A DNA stretch of 64,000 bases, taken from assembly GCA_045546175.1 (NCBI GenBank), contig JAZQCI010000090.1, forward strand, positions 1 through 64,000. Reading direction: 5' to 3'. The notes under the pieces were generated by a model, which did not search any database, was not told the origin of the DNA, and saw only the letters and a program-made list of their open reading frames with translations. The translations under genes and the position numbers were made by a program. This document shows positions 23,988 to 33,268 of this stretch, in pieces (position 1 is the first letter of the stretch; the number at the start of each line of letters is the position of its first letter). This DNA comes from CAG-791 sp045546175 (GTDB lineage Bacteria; Bacillota; Clostridia; Lachnospirales; Lachnospiraceae).

Positions 23988-26900
23988 GTGATTGCCAGGG
24001 ATTTTACTTTAGGAATTGACATCGGATCCACTACCGTCAAAATCGCGATTCTGGATCCTGAACATAAATTGCTCTTCGCAGATTACCGCCGCCATCACGC
24101 CGATATCCGCGGAACACTTCACGACCTTCTCGAAGAGGCCATGGGAGATCTCGGTGAATGTACCATTCACCCTGTGATCACCGGGTCCGGCGGACTGACC
24201 CTGGCCAACTACCTGGGCGTTCCCTTTGTGCAGGAAGTCGTTTCCGTTTCTACAGCCCTCGAAGAGATCGCGCCCAAGACGGATGTCGCGATTGAACTGG
24301 GCGGTGAAGACGCCAAGATCATCTATTTCGAGAACGGCAATGTGGAACAGCGCATGAACGGTATCTGTGCCGGCGGCACTGGCTCCTTTATCGACCAGAT
24401 GGCGTCTCTTCTGCAGACGGACGCCTCCGGACTCAACGAATATGCCAAGGACTACACGTCCCTTTATACCATCGCCGCGCGCTGCGGCGTCTTTGCCAAG
24501 TCCGATATCCAGCCCCTGATCAATGAGGGAGCCACCAAAGAGGACCTGGCCGCTTCCATCTTCCAGGCGGTGGTCAACCAGACCATCAGCGGACTCGCCT
24601 GCGGCAAGCCGATCCGCGGCCATGTTGCCTTCCTGGGAGGTCCGCTCCACTTCCTGACAGAGCTCAAGGAAGCCTTCATCCGCACTCTGAAGCTGGATGA
24701 AGAACACACCATTGAAGTAGAGAATTCCCACCTGTTCGCCGCCATGGGCAGCGCCATGAACGCGAAGGAAGACAATTTCCTGACCCTCTCGGAGATGAAA
24801 GAGAAGCTCTCCGGCGAGATCAAAATGCAGTTTGAGATCGGCCGCATGGATCCCCTCTTCGAGAGCAAGGAAGAGTACGCCGCTTTTAAAAAGCGCCACA
24901 GCAAGGCCCGCGTAAAGCGCGGTAATCTGGCCGATTATCACGGCAACTGCTACCTGGGGATCGACGCCGGCTCCACGACCACCAAACTGGCGCTGGTCGG
25001 CGAGGACGGCTCGCTCCTGTATTCTTTCTACAGCGGCAACGAGGGAAGCCCCATCAAGACTGCCATTCGCTCCATAAAGGAGATCAAAAAGCTCCTTCCG
25101 GAGGACGCCCATATCGTGCGCAGCTGCTCCACCGGTTACGGCGAAGCCCTGCTCAAGGCGGCTTTCCTTCTGGATGAAGGCGAAGTCGAGACCATCGCGC
25201 ACTATTACGCGGCGGCCTTCTTCAATCCCGATGTGGACTGCATCCTCGACATTGGCGGACAGGACATGAAGTGCATCCGCATCAAGAATCACGCCGTGGA
25301 CAACGTCCTCCTCAACGAGGCCTGCTCCTCCGGCTGCGGCTCCTTCATCGAAACCTTCGCCAAGTCGTTGGACTACAGCGTGCAGGATTTTGCCCAGGCG
25401 GCGCTCTTTGCGGAGCACCCCATCGATCTGGGCACGCGCTGCACCGTGTTTATGAATTCCCGCGTCAAACAGGCGCAGAAGGAAGGCGCGGAAGTCTCCG
25501 ACATCTCCGCTGGCCTTGCCTACTCCGTCGTAAAGAACGCGCTGTTCAAGGTCATCAAGGTCTCCGACGCGTCCCAGCTGGGCCGCAACATCGTCGTACA
25601 GGGCGGCACCTTCTACAATGACGCCGTTCTGCGGAGCCTGGAGCTGATCTCCGACGGCCAGGTCATCCGTCCCGATATCGCCGGCATCATGGGCGCTTTC
25701 GGCGCGGCCCTGATCGCCAGGGAGCGCTACGACGGGGAAACACCCGGCACCATGCTCTCTTTTGACGAAATCGAGAACCTGCAGTTCGAGACCTCGATCC
25801 GCAACTGCGGAAAGTGCAACAACAACTGCCGACTGACTGTCAACCACTTCAGCGGCGGGCGCGAATATATCTCCGGCAACCGCTGTGAGCGCGGCCTGGG
25901 CCAGGAGATCAAAAAGAACGATATCCCTAACATTTACAAATACAAGCTCCGGCGGATTTTCGCCTACAAGCCCCTCTCCAAGGAGGAGGCGTACCGCGGA
26001 ACCGTCGGAATCCCGCGCGTGCTGAACATCTACGAGAACTACCCCTTCTGGGCGACCTTCTTCTCGAAGCTCGGCTACCGCGTCGTGATCTCCCCGCTCT
26101 CCACCCATAAGGTGTATGAGATGGGCATCGAGTCGATTCCCAGCGAGTCGGCCTGCTACCCTGCCAAAATAGTGCATGGCCACATCATGTGGCTGATCAG
26201 GAAGGGCGTGGACTTCATCTTCTATCCGTCCCTCTTCTACGAGCGCACGGAATTTGACAAGGCGGACAACCACTACAACTGCCCCATTGTCACCTCCTAT
26301 CCGGAGAATATCCGCAACAACGTGGAGGAGATCGGAAGGGGCGAAGTGGATTTCCGCAATCCCTTTATGGCTTTCACGAGTGTCGCTACGGTCAGCGCCG
26401 CTTTGAAAAAGGAGTTCTCCTCCATCCCCGAGAAGGAAGTCGAGGAGGCGGTCTACAGCGGCTGGACAGAGCTCATGAACTGCCGGCGCGACATCCAGAA
26501 GAAAGGTGAGGAGATCCTCAAATACATGGAGGATCATAACGTCAAGGGCATCGTCCTGGCGGGACGTCCCTACCACGTGGATCCGGAGATCAACCACGGC
26601 ATTCCCGAGATGATCAATTCTTACGGGATCGCCGTCCTCTCCGAGGACTCCATCTCCCACCTGCAGGATCCCGAACGGCCCATCGTCGTTCTTGACCAGT
26701 GGATGTACCACTCGAGACTGTACGCCGCCGCCAGCTATGTGCGGGGAAGAGACGATCTGGACCTGATCCAGCTCAATTCCTTCGGCTGCGGCATCGACGC
26801 CGTCACGACCGATCAGGTGGACGATATTTTGTCCGGTTCTGACAAAATATACACCTGCCTCAAGATCGATGAAGTCAACAACCTGGGCAGCGCCCGCATC

Positions 26901-28352
26901 CGCGTGCGCTCCCTGATCGCCGCCATCCGCATTCGCGACGCCAAAAAGACCAAGCGCAGGATGCGCCAGACCGCGATCAAAAAAGTCCCCTTCACAGAGG
27001 ACATGCGCAAGAACTTTACCATTCTTGCTCCGCAGATGTCGCCGATCCACTTCGACCTGCTCGAACCGGCGGTGCGCGCCTGCGGCTATAACCTGGTCGT
27101 TCTGCCCAACGACAACCGCAAGGCAGTCGACTACGGCCTCAAATATGTAAACAACGATGCCTGCTATCCGTCCCTGTTTGTTGTGGGACAGATCATGGAA
27201 GCCCTCAGTTCGGGCAAATATGACCTGAACCGAACCGCTGTCATCATGACGCAGACCGGCGGCGGCTGCCGCGCCTCCAACTACGTCGGCTTCATCCGCC
27301 GCGCCCTCAAAAAGGCCGGCATGGAGCAGATCCCGGTCATCAGCGCCAATATGTCCGGTCTCGAGGAAAATCCCGGCTTCAAGCTGGACCTCAAGCTCAT
27401 CGGCCGCGCCGCGTTCGGAATCGTGCTGGGCGACGTCATGATGCGCTGCATCTACAGAATGCGTCCCTACGAGCTTCGTGAAGGCAGCGTTGAGGAGTGC
27501 CATCAGAAATGGCTCCGCAAGTGCTCCGATTTCCTGACGAAGACCTCCGGACTCAATGTTCCCAAGGTTCAGAGATTAGCCATCGAGATGATCCGCGACT
27601 TCGACAATATCCCGATCCGCGAGGAGAGAAAGCCCCGCGTCGGCATCGTCGGAGAGATTCTGGTCAAATACGCGCCCGCCGCCAACAACCATCTGGTGGA
27701 CCTCCTGGAGCAGGAAGGCGCAGAGGCGAGCGTTCCCGACCTGATGGGATTCATGCTCTACTGCTTCTACAACCAGGTCTACAAGGCGGAAAACCTCGGG
27801 ACCAGCAAGAAGACCGCTATGCTCTGCAACGCGGGCATCAGGACCATAGAGACCCTTCTGGGCCCCATCAACAGGGCCTACAAGAAGAGCCGGCACTTTG
27901 AGCCGTCCACCAGCATTTATCAGCTGGTCAAATATGCGGAGCCCATCGTCAGTATCGGCAATGAGACGGGCGAGGGATGGTTCCTCACCGGCGAGATGAT
28001 CGAGCTGATCCACAGCGGTGTCGAGAACATCGTATGCATTCAGCCTTTCGGCTGTCTCCCCAACCACGTGGTGGGCAAGGGTGTCATCAAGCACATCCGC
28101 AGCCTCTACCCCATGGCCAATATCGCCGCCATCGACTACGATCCCGGCGCCAGCGAAGTCAACCAGCTCAACCGCATCAAGCTGATGCTGGCCACAGCCG
28201 GCAAGAACGCGGCCCGAAAGGCAGCCGCGGAAGAAAAGCGTGCCCGCTCCGCTTCCGGGAAATCCGGGAACGGCAGCCGCAGGAAAGCTTCCAAAGCGGC
28301 GGCTTCGGCAGGGAAATCTTCCGGCCGCAGGCGGAAACTGTTTCCGTTCTGA
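23988..28352 (+). CDS. Giant 2-hydroxyacyl-CoA dehydratase activase/dehydratase-like fusion protein
   Basis: 1454 residues. Two BadF/BcrA-type ASKHA ATPase modules come first: residues 1-270 ('GIDIGSTTVKIAIL', 'CAGGTGSFIDQMA') and about 320-590 ('GIDAGSTTTKLALV', 'ACSSGCGSFIETFA'). A Cys-rich 'NCGKCNNNC' and a DUF2229 segment follow, then two HgdB/dehydratase-like parts with conserved cysteines (about 660-1370). The tail is very basic. Classic activases use ATP and a [4Fe-4S] cluster to send electrons to a separate dehydratase; here both kinds are in one chain. No partner enzyme is near, so the substrate is unknown. GTG start with TAGGAG 7 bp upstream. Single-gene unit with its own promoter and terminator. 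Confidence 0.85.
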   Translation: MIARDFTLGIDIGSTTVKIAILDPEHKLLFADYRRHHADIRGTLHDLLEEAMGDLGECTIHPVITGSGGLTLANYLGVPFVQEVVSVSTALEEIAPKTDVAIELGGEDAKIIYFENGNVEQRMNGICAGGTGSFIDQMASLLQTDASGLNEYAKDYTSLYTIAARCGVFAKSDIQPLINEGATKEDLAASIFQAVVNQTISGLACGKPIRGHVAFLGGPLHFLTELKEAFIRTLKLDEEHTIEVENSHLFAAMGSAMNAKEDNFLTLSEMKEKLSGEIKMQFEIGRMDPLFESKEEYAAFKKRHSKARVKRGNLADYHGNCYLGIDAGSTTTKLALVGEDGSLLYSFYSGNEGSPIKTAIRSIKEIKKLLPEDAHIVRSCSTGYGEALLKAAFLLDEGEVETIAHYYAAAFFNPDVDCILDIGGQDMKCIRIKNHAVDNVLLNEACSSGCGSFIETFAKSLDYSVQDFAQAALFAEHPIDLGTRCTVFMNSRVKQAQKEGAEVSDISAGLAYSVVKNALFKVIKVSDASQLGRNIVVQGGTFYNDAVLRSLELISDGQVIRPDIAGIMGAFGAALIARERYDGETPGTMLSFDEIENLQFETSIRNCGKCNNNCRLTVNHFSGGREYISGNRCERGLGQEIKKNDIPNIYKYKLRRIFAYKPLSKEEAYRGTVGIPRVLNIYENYPFWATFFSKLGYRVVISPLSTHKVYEMGIESIPSESACYPAKIVHGHIMWLIRKGVDFIFYPSLFYERTEFDKADNHYNCPIVTSYPENIRNNVEEIGRGEVDFRNPFMAFTSVATVSAALKKEFSSIPEKEVEEAVYSGWTELMNCRRDIQKKGEEILKYMEDHNVKGIVLAGRPYHVDPEINHGIPEMINSYGIAVLSEDSISHLQDPERPIVVLDQWMYHSRLYAAASYVRGRDDLDLIQLNSFGCGIDAVTTDQVDDILSGSDKIYTCLKIDEVNNLGSARIRVRSLIAAIRIRDAKKTKRRMRQTAIKKVPFTEDMRKNFTILAPQMSPIHFDLLEPAVRACGYNLVVLPNDNRKAVDYGLKYVNNDACYPSLFVVGQIMEALSSGKYDLNRTAVIMTQTGGGCRASNYVGFIRRALKKAGMEQIPVISANMSGLEENPGFKLDLKLIGRAAFGIVLGDVMMRCIYRMRPYELREGSVEECHQKWLRKCSDFLTKTSGLNVPKVQRLAIEMIRDFDNIPIREERKPRVGIVGEILVKYAPAANNHLVDLLEQEGAEASVPDLMGFMLYCFYNQVYKAENLGTSKKTAMLCNAGIRTIETLLGPINRAYKKSRHFEPSTSIYQLVKYAEPIVSIGNETGEGWFLTGEMIELIHSGVENIVCIQPFGCLPNHVVGKGVIKHIRSLYPMANIAAIDYDPGASEVNQLNRIKLMLATAGKNAARKAAAEEKRARSASGKSGNGSRRKASKAAASAGKSSGRRRKLFPF

Positions 28353-28388
28353 ATAATGTTCTTAATACTGTTCTGGATACGGTTATAA

Positions 28389-28427
28389 AAATGCCGCAGT
28401 GACTGCTTCACGGTCGCTGCGGCATTT
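28389..28427 (+). terminator. Terminator of the giant activase/dehydratase gene
   Basis: Perfect 11-bp stem (28389-28399 with 28417-28427) 36 bp after the stop; the A-T pairs at the stem base give a short T tail. Confidence 0.8.
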
Positions 28428-28472
28428 CGCATTCATAAGCCGAATCCGCCATCTGAATTCCAAAACGCATTA

Positions 28473-29135
28473 AGAAAGGGTACTGATCTTCTTTACGATC
28501 GGTACCCTTTCTTAGTGTGCCTTGTCCAATGGTATAATCCTCCTTGAACTTTTCTGTATGATCCTTATCTTTCCACCATTTCTCTCTTTGTACTGATTGT
28601 ACTGCGGTGTTCATGGCTGATTTCCTGCATCTGAGTGTCGACCCTCTTATTGATGCTTTCTTATCATTCTGTTCGAGAAATCTGAGAATGTATCCTTAGA
28701 GAACTTACCTGCTTTATGAAACTGATCTACTGTTTGATTGATGCGATGATCTGAAATATGGGATTAGATCCGGATACTTCTCATCCTGCATCTTTCCGGT
28801 TTCCGATCAGATCGGAAGCTTTGGTTTTTATCTCTTGTGGATTCATTTGTTTGCTTGTCTGCATTCATGAGTTCTTCGGTTGACATCGAATCCTCTGTTT
28901 TGTCAGGCAACTATCAGATCAATTTTACAGTTTGTAAAGAAATAATCTGCTCAAATGAAATTCGCCGCTATCTGCGTGTACTTAATTCGGATGTTTGTAG
29001 GTTTCAAATCCAGTTACTAAAGTTACCTTATAGGTACTCCAGTGGAGTGATCTGTCCTTCCTTTCTTCCTCTTTGTTGAGGAGTTTTTGTTTTTCTTTGT
29101 GAGTTTATTGTACAAAAACAGGTACAATTTGTCAA
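28473..29135 (-). other. AT-rich gene-poor stretch bounded by a consensus promoter and a terminator (decayed gene or ncRNA)
   Basis: This part of the 28353-29238 gap is clearly richer in A/T than its neighbours and holds no full-length gene. Leftward transcription would start at the promoter near 29107 and stop at a hairpin (28473-28483 with 28502-28512, inner GATC/GATC), giving an RNA of about 620 nt. Short frames exist (for example 36 open codons ending at 28647), but they break and shift, as in a decayed gene. I recognise no family in them. A non-coding RNA is the alternative. Confidence 0.45.
29107..29135 (-). promoter_or_regulatory. Consensus promoter with operator-like dyad, reading left
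   Basis: -35 TTGACA (29130-29135), 17-bp spacer, -10 TACAAT (29107-29112): nearly ideal sigma-A spacing and sequence. TTGTAC-N8-GTACAA (29108-29127) is a perfect dyad inside it, suggesting repression. It lies beyond the glyA terminator and so serves a separate transcript. Confidence 0.75.
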
Positions 29136-29191
29136 CAGCTTATGCTTTTGTTTTATTATTGTCTGAATTTTCACTCTTTTAAGAACAAAAG

Positions 29192-29231
29192 AAAAGCGTA
29201 TGAAAGACCATTTTATCTTTCACACGCTTTT
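29192..29231 (-). terminator. glyA terminator
   Basis: 16-bp stem with one mismatch (29192-29207 with 29216-29231), 8 bp beyond the stop; the A-rich left arm gives a T-rich 3' tail on the minus strand. Confidence 0.88.
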
Positions 29232-29238
29232 AGTCAGT

Positions 29239-30477
29239 TTAGTTCAGAGGATACTTGTCTGTGATCGTCTTGACGATCGCCTTCGCCTCTTCGATGCCGT
29301 CTTCCTGCTTGTTGATCACGATGGAGATTGCCTCAGCCACGCGGTCGAAATCTTCCGTGTTCAAGCCTCTGGTCGTAGCCGCGGGAGAACCGAGACGGAT
29401 TCCGCTGGTCACGAAGGGAGATCTCTGCTCGTTGGGAATCGTGTTCTTGTTGGCAGTGATGTTGGCGTCGTCAAGGAGCTTTTCAACCTGCTTTCCGGTG
29501 AGGCCGGTGCGCGTAAGGTCAACCAGCATCAGGTGGTTGTCGGTGCCGCCGGAGACGATGTCGATTCCTCTTGCCTGAAGGCCCTTGCAAAGTGCCTGCG
29601 CGTTGTCGAGAACATTCTGCGCGTAGACCTTAAAGGAAGGATCGAGCGCTTCCTTGAAGCAGACAGCCTTAGCAGCGATCACATGCTCGAGAGGGCCGCC
29701 CTGAATGCCCGGGAAAACAGCCTTGTTGAAGTTGTATTTCTTGGCCGCTTCCGCATTTGCCAGGATCAGGCCGCCTCTGGGACCTCTGAGGGTCTTGTGA
29801 GTCGTAGTTGTCACAACGTCCGCATAGGGGAAGGGACTCGGATGAAGGCCCGCCGCCACAAGGCCGGCGATGTGCGCGATGTCAGCCATAAGGACTGCGC
29901 CGCAGGCATCCGCAGCTTCTCTGAACTTAGCAAAATCGATGGTTCTTCCGTAAGCGGACGCGCCCGCAATGATGAGCTTGGGTTTCGCCTCGATGGCGAT
30001 TCTCTTAAGCTCGTCATAGTCGATAAAGCCGTTCTCGTCTACGCCGTAAGGCACGATATTAAAGAAGCTGCCGGAGATGTTGGCGGCGCTTCCGTGTGTC
30101 AGATGGCCGCCCTGGTTGAGGTTCATGCCCATCATGGTATCGCCGGGCTTGAGGATCGCAAATTCAACCGCCAGGTTGGCCTGTGCTCCCGAATGAGGCT
30201 GCACATTCGCGTAATCACAGCCGAAGAGTTTCTTTGCTCTCTCGATCGCAAGAGTTTCAATCTCATCGATCACATAGCATCCGCCGTAGTAACGTTTCCC
30301 GGAATATCCTTCAGCATATTTATTGGTAAGAGGGCTTCCCATCGCGGCCATGACAGCCTTGCTGGTCCAGTTCTCGGAAGCGATCAGTTCGATATGGTCG
30401 TTCTGTCTCTTTATCTCTTTTTCAATGGCAGCTGCGATTTCCGGATCTGTCATTCTAACTTCTTCGATCGAATACAT
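29239..30477 (-). CDS. glyA: Serine hydroxymethyltransferase
   Basis: PLP enzyme that interconverts serine and glycine and supplies methylene-tetrahydrofolate. 412 residues, the usual length. Motifs are 'IELIASENWTSKAVM' near the N-terminus, 'YAEGYSGKRYYGG', 'MGMNLNQGGHLTHG' and the PLP-lysine segment 'VTTTTHKTLRGPRGG' near residue 225. Start at 30477 follows AGGAGGAG; the open frame to 30570 crosses the promoter. Monocistronic, with its own promoter and terminator. Confidence 0.97.
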   Translation of the reverse strand: MYSIEEVRMTDPEIAAAIEKEIKRQNDHIELIASENWTSKAVMAAMGSPLTNKYAEGYSGKRYYGGCYVIDEIETLAIERAKKLFGCDYANVQPHSGAQANLAVEFAILKPGDTMMGMNLNQGGHLTHGSAANISGSFFNIVPYGVDENGFIDYDELKRIAIEAKPKLIIAGASAYGRTIDFAKFREAADACGAVLMADIAHIAGLVAAGLHPSPFPYADVVTTTTHKTLRGPRGGLILANAEAAKKYNFNKAVFPGIQGGPLEHVIAAKAVCFKEALDPSFKVYAQNVLDNAQALCKGLQARGIDIVSGGTDNHLMLVDLTRTGLTGKQVEKLLDDANITANKNTIPNEQRSPFVTSGIRLGSPAATTRGLNTEDFDRVAEAISIVINKQEDGIEEAKAIVKTITDKYPLN

Positions 30478-30541
30478 GTAACTCCTCCTGTGTGAGTGTT
30501 CTGTCTGACGGACATTTGTCTTTTTTAAGTTGCCAAAGTGT

Positions 30542-30570
30542 AGTATAACAAGGACCAAAAGGCTCTGCAA
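30542..30570 (-). promoter_or_regulatory. glyA promoter
   Basis: -35 TTGCAG (30565-30570), 17-bp spacer, -10 TATACT (30542-30547), 65 bp before the glyA start. Confidence 0.75.
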
Positions 30571-30750
30571 GAGAATCTTCCACTAAATCGTGAATGCAGG
30601 ATTTCGGTTCAGTTGTTCAAACTGCTCCATTTTTCGAACATTTTTTACTCGCTCTTGTTTTTTTTCCGTTTTGGATGTACTATTGCATGCGGATTAAATA
30701 TGCCTTTATAAAACAGCAAAGTATTTTGAATATTTCAAAGGAGATTACTT

Positions 30751-31488
30751 ATGAAAGGTCAAATTTGGGATTCAGGATACGGATACGGACCGCTCGCGGA
30801 CAAGAGTATGCGGGAGATCATCCGCTACAAGTTCAAGGTCGCTCTGCCGATGGCATTATACGGAGTGTTTTATCTCGTTTCATTTGCTCTGATCGAGAAC
30901 CGGAACTGCCTGCGCTACACGGTAATCCATACTGCCGTCGACGACATGATCCCCTTTTGTGAGGTGTTTATCATACCGTACCTTCTGTGGTTTGTTTACG
31001 CCTTCGGATTTGCGTTCTACCTGTTTCTGCAGGACGAACAGAGTTATCACGAAGCCGCCGCATTCCTGGTGATCGGCATGACGGTATTCCTGGCGATCTC
31101 CGTCTTCTTCCCCAACATTCTGCTGCTGAGGCCGGAGACGATGCCCAGACACAATTTCTTCACCTATCTGTGTGAGAGGCTGTACGCAATTGACACGCCC
31201 ACCAACGTGACGCCGAGCATTCACGTTTACAATTCCCTGTGCGTGATGATCGCCGTGTGGAAGACAGACGCCGGGCTTGTGAGGGCGCGAGCGAGCAAGA
31301 TATTCATGACCTTGTTCGGTTTCCTGATCATTCTGTCGACGATGTTCCTCAAACAGCACTCTTTCTCAGATGTGCTGATCGCCACGGGATTTGCTCTCTT
31401 CTCCTACATTCTCGTCTACAGGATGGGATTTGTGTTTGTAGGAAACAAGAGGCGCCGGGTGATCTACGAATCCGTATTCGAACACTGA
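30751..31488 (+). CDS. PAP2-family membrane phosphatase/phosphotransferase
   Basis: 245 residues with about six membrane spans. Acid-phosphatase motif C2 is seen as 'VTPSIHVYNSL' (PSxH) near residue 160 and motif C3 as 'KQHSFSDVL' (H and D) near residue 207. Motif C1 is not obvious, as in the inositol-phosphoceramide synthase/PAP2 subgroup. Expected to act on lipid phosphates or transfer head groups at the membrane. AAGGAG lies 9 bp before the ATG. Single plus-strand gene, divergent from glyA and convergent with the LCP gene. Confidence 0.8.
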   Translation: MKGQIWDSGYGYGPLADKSMREIIRYKFKVALPMALYGVFYLVSFALIENRNCLRYTVIHTAVDDMIPFCEVFIIPYLLWFVYAFGFAFYLFLQDEQSYHEAAAFLVIGMTVFLAISVFFPNILLLRPETMPRHNFFTYLCERLYAIDTPTNVTPSIHVYNSLCVMIAVWKTDAGLVRARASKIFMTLFGFLIILSTMFLKQHSFSDVLIATGFALFSYILVYRMGFVFVGNKRRRVIYESVFEH

Positions 31489-31540
31489 AAACCTGAATAT
31501 CAAAAAAATTGATAATGGTTCGCACCCCATGTGCGATGGA

Positions 31541-31584
31541 AAGGCCGCCGGCCGGGATCCATTCCCGGGCCGCCTGCCTTTTTA
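31541..31584. terminator. Terminator between convergent PAP2 and LCP genes
   Basis: GC-rich imperfect hairpin centred on CCGGGA/TCCCGG (about 31553-31568), extended by GGCCGCC/GGCCGCC-type pairs, followed by T5 on the plus strand. It lies about 15 bp from the LCP stop. Confidence 0.6.
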
Positions 31585-31599
31585 CATTCATTCAATCAT

Positions 31600-33177
31600 T
31601 CAGTTCTGCGCCACGACAGTATTCTCCGTGCTGTTCTGCGCCTTCTCGGTATTCTCCACATTGGATGTGTACCCTTCGCTCATGATCATCTCGATTCTCG
31701 CTGTGTTGGTCTTAACACTCGCGTCATCGGGCCACATGATATACAGAGGCGTGCTGCCTGCGGAGTAGGTGGTCTCCAGCGCGCTCTCGCCCTGCTCGGC
31801 TGTCTGCTTGAGGATCTGCCAGCTGGCGTTGTCCGTCAGCTGCATGTTGACCAGCTCGGCGATCTTCTCCTGGGGCATGTTGAGCTGGAAGAATCCGTCC
31901 AGGCTGTCCAGGATCTCCGCGTAGTGCGGCAGGATCGCGGGAGAGAGAAGCTTTTCAATCAGGGCCTTGAGGACCTGCTCCTGGTTGCGTCCGCGCTGGT
32001 TGTCGCCGTCTGCGAAGCTGTATCTCTCACGGCAGAACGCGAGTACTTGGTCGCCGAACATGTCGTGCCATCCCTTGTCGAAATGGTATTCATCCGTGTA
32101 GCAGTCAAACGGATACTCGACATAGACGTCGAGACCGTCCATAGCGTCCACCAGCTTGATCAGTGTGTCGAAGTTGACGCGGACGAAATACGTGATATCG
32201 ATGCCGTACAGCTCTTCGAGCGTTCTCATAGAAGCGTCGACGCCGTAGATTCCGGCGTGTGTGAGCTTATCTCTGACGCCGTCCGATACCCCCGGAATCG
32301 GGACAAAATAGTCTCGGGGCGTGGACGTCAGAAGAACTTTTTTCGTCTTGGGATTGACTGTCACGATGATGTTGACGTCGCTTCGGCTGGTCTGGGAGAT
32401 GTCGCCGTAGACATCGATACCGCTGATCAGCACGTTGAAGGGCTCGCCCACATCAACGGTCTCTTTCTCGATACTGGTCTGAATGCCGTACTGATAGAGC
32501 ACTCTGACCTGGTCTTCATATTCCTCGTTCTCGAGGGACTCCGCTATGATGGACGTATAAGCCTTATTGTAGATCGCCGCGTCCACTTTTCCGTCAAGGA
32601 GCGCCTTGGCGGCCTCTATATCGCTGCTGTACTCCTCCACCTTGATCTTGGAGGAGAGGGCCCCTTCGATGTCGGTGATCATGGCGTTGCTTCCGCTCGA
32701 AGTCGGATGGATGCCGTATTTGTAATCCTTGGCATCCTTGAGGTCCTTGGCGGGGTCGTCGGCCCTTACGACAACGATCATGTTGTCTGTCTTGAGCGCT
32801 TTCTCACCGCCCGAGATCAGTCCGATCGTCCTGTTGAAATAATTGGTAAATACAAGGATAAATATGATCGCCACAATGCTGATCCCGGCTCCGGCCAATC
32901 GGATCTTCCGGTTCCTCTTGAGGTTCATCGCGAATGTGATCGCCGAGAGGACAACCAGTCCGAGGAAGATCAGGACTATGTACTTCCAGGGAAGCATTCC
33001 CGTTCTTCCTATTGTAACGATCATGATCAGGGACAGCAGCGCCTGAATGATAAAGGCTACTCGTCCGGTGATCCGGATGTATTTGTTGATCTTCCTTTGC
33101 TGCGCTTTTTTCTTGCTGACAGCGCTCTTCTTTCTGGGAGGCCTCTTATTCTGCGGGCTCACCTTGCTACTGCTCAT
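31600..33177 (-). CDS. LytR-CpsA-Psr (LCP) family cell wall glycopolymer ligase
   Basis: 525 residues. A basic cytoplasmic tail (1-30) is followed by three membrane helices (about 40-125), then a long extracellular region. The LCP core begins near residue 265 ('FNVLISGIDVYG') and shows 'SRSDVNIIVTVNPKTKKV', 'STPRDYFV', 'THAGIYG', 'YFVRVNFDTLIKLVD', 'CRERYSFADGDNQRGRNQ', with the conserved Arg and Asp residues that hold the lipid pyrophosphate and Mg2+. The segment before it (about 135-255) resembles a periplasmic solute-binding half-domain. LCP enzymes attach wall teichoic acid or capsule to peptidoglycan. Start at 33177 follows AAGGAG. Confidence 0.9.
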   Translation of the reverse strand: MSSSKVSPQNKRPPRKKSAVSKKKAQQRKINKYIRITGRVAFIIQALLSLIMIVTIGRTGMLPWKYIVLIFLGLVVLSAITFAMNLKRNRKIRLAGAGISIVAIIFILVFTNYFNRTIGLISGGEKALKTDNMIVVVRADDPAKDLKDAKDYKYGIHPTSSGSNAMITDIEGALSSKIKVEEYSSDIEAAKALLDGKVDAAIYNKAYTSIIAESLENEEYEDQVRVLYQYGIQTSIEKETVDVGEPFNVLISGIDVYGDISQTSRSDVNIIVTVNPKTKKVLLTSTPRDYFVPIPGVSDGVRDKLTHAGIYGVDASMRTLEELYGIDITYFVRVNFDTLIKLVDAMDGLDVYVEYPFDCYTDEYHFDKGWHDMFGDQVLAFCRERYSFADGDNQRGRNQEQVLKALIEKLLSPAILPHYAEILDSLDGFFQLNMPQEKIAELVNMQLTDNASWQILKQTAEQGESALETTYSAGSTPLYIMWPDDASVKTNTARIEMIMSEGYTSNVENTEKAQNSTENTVVAQN

Positions 33178-33268
33178 TCTCAATAACTCCTTTATTTCGG
33201 ACAAATAATACATCAAAAGACAATATCTTAATTAAGATACTCCATTTGTTTGACAAATGCAACGATTA

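Noticed and set aside
24009..27503. 1164-codon open frame antisense to the giant activase gene
   Set aside because: It mirrors a highly biased GC-rich coding frame; it has no recognisable domains, while the plus-strand product shows clear family motifs.
28408..28614. 68-codon minus-strand gene
   Set aside because: It runs through two terminator hairpins and has no recognisable family; more likely part of a decayed region.
28990..29040. tRNA-like T-arm (GGTTTCAAATCC)
   Set aside because: No acceptor, D or anticodon stems of the right spacing could be found around it.
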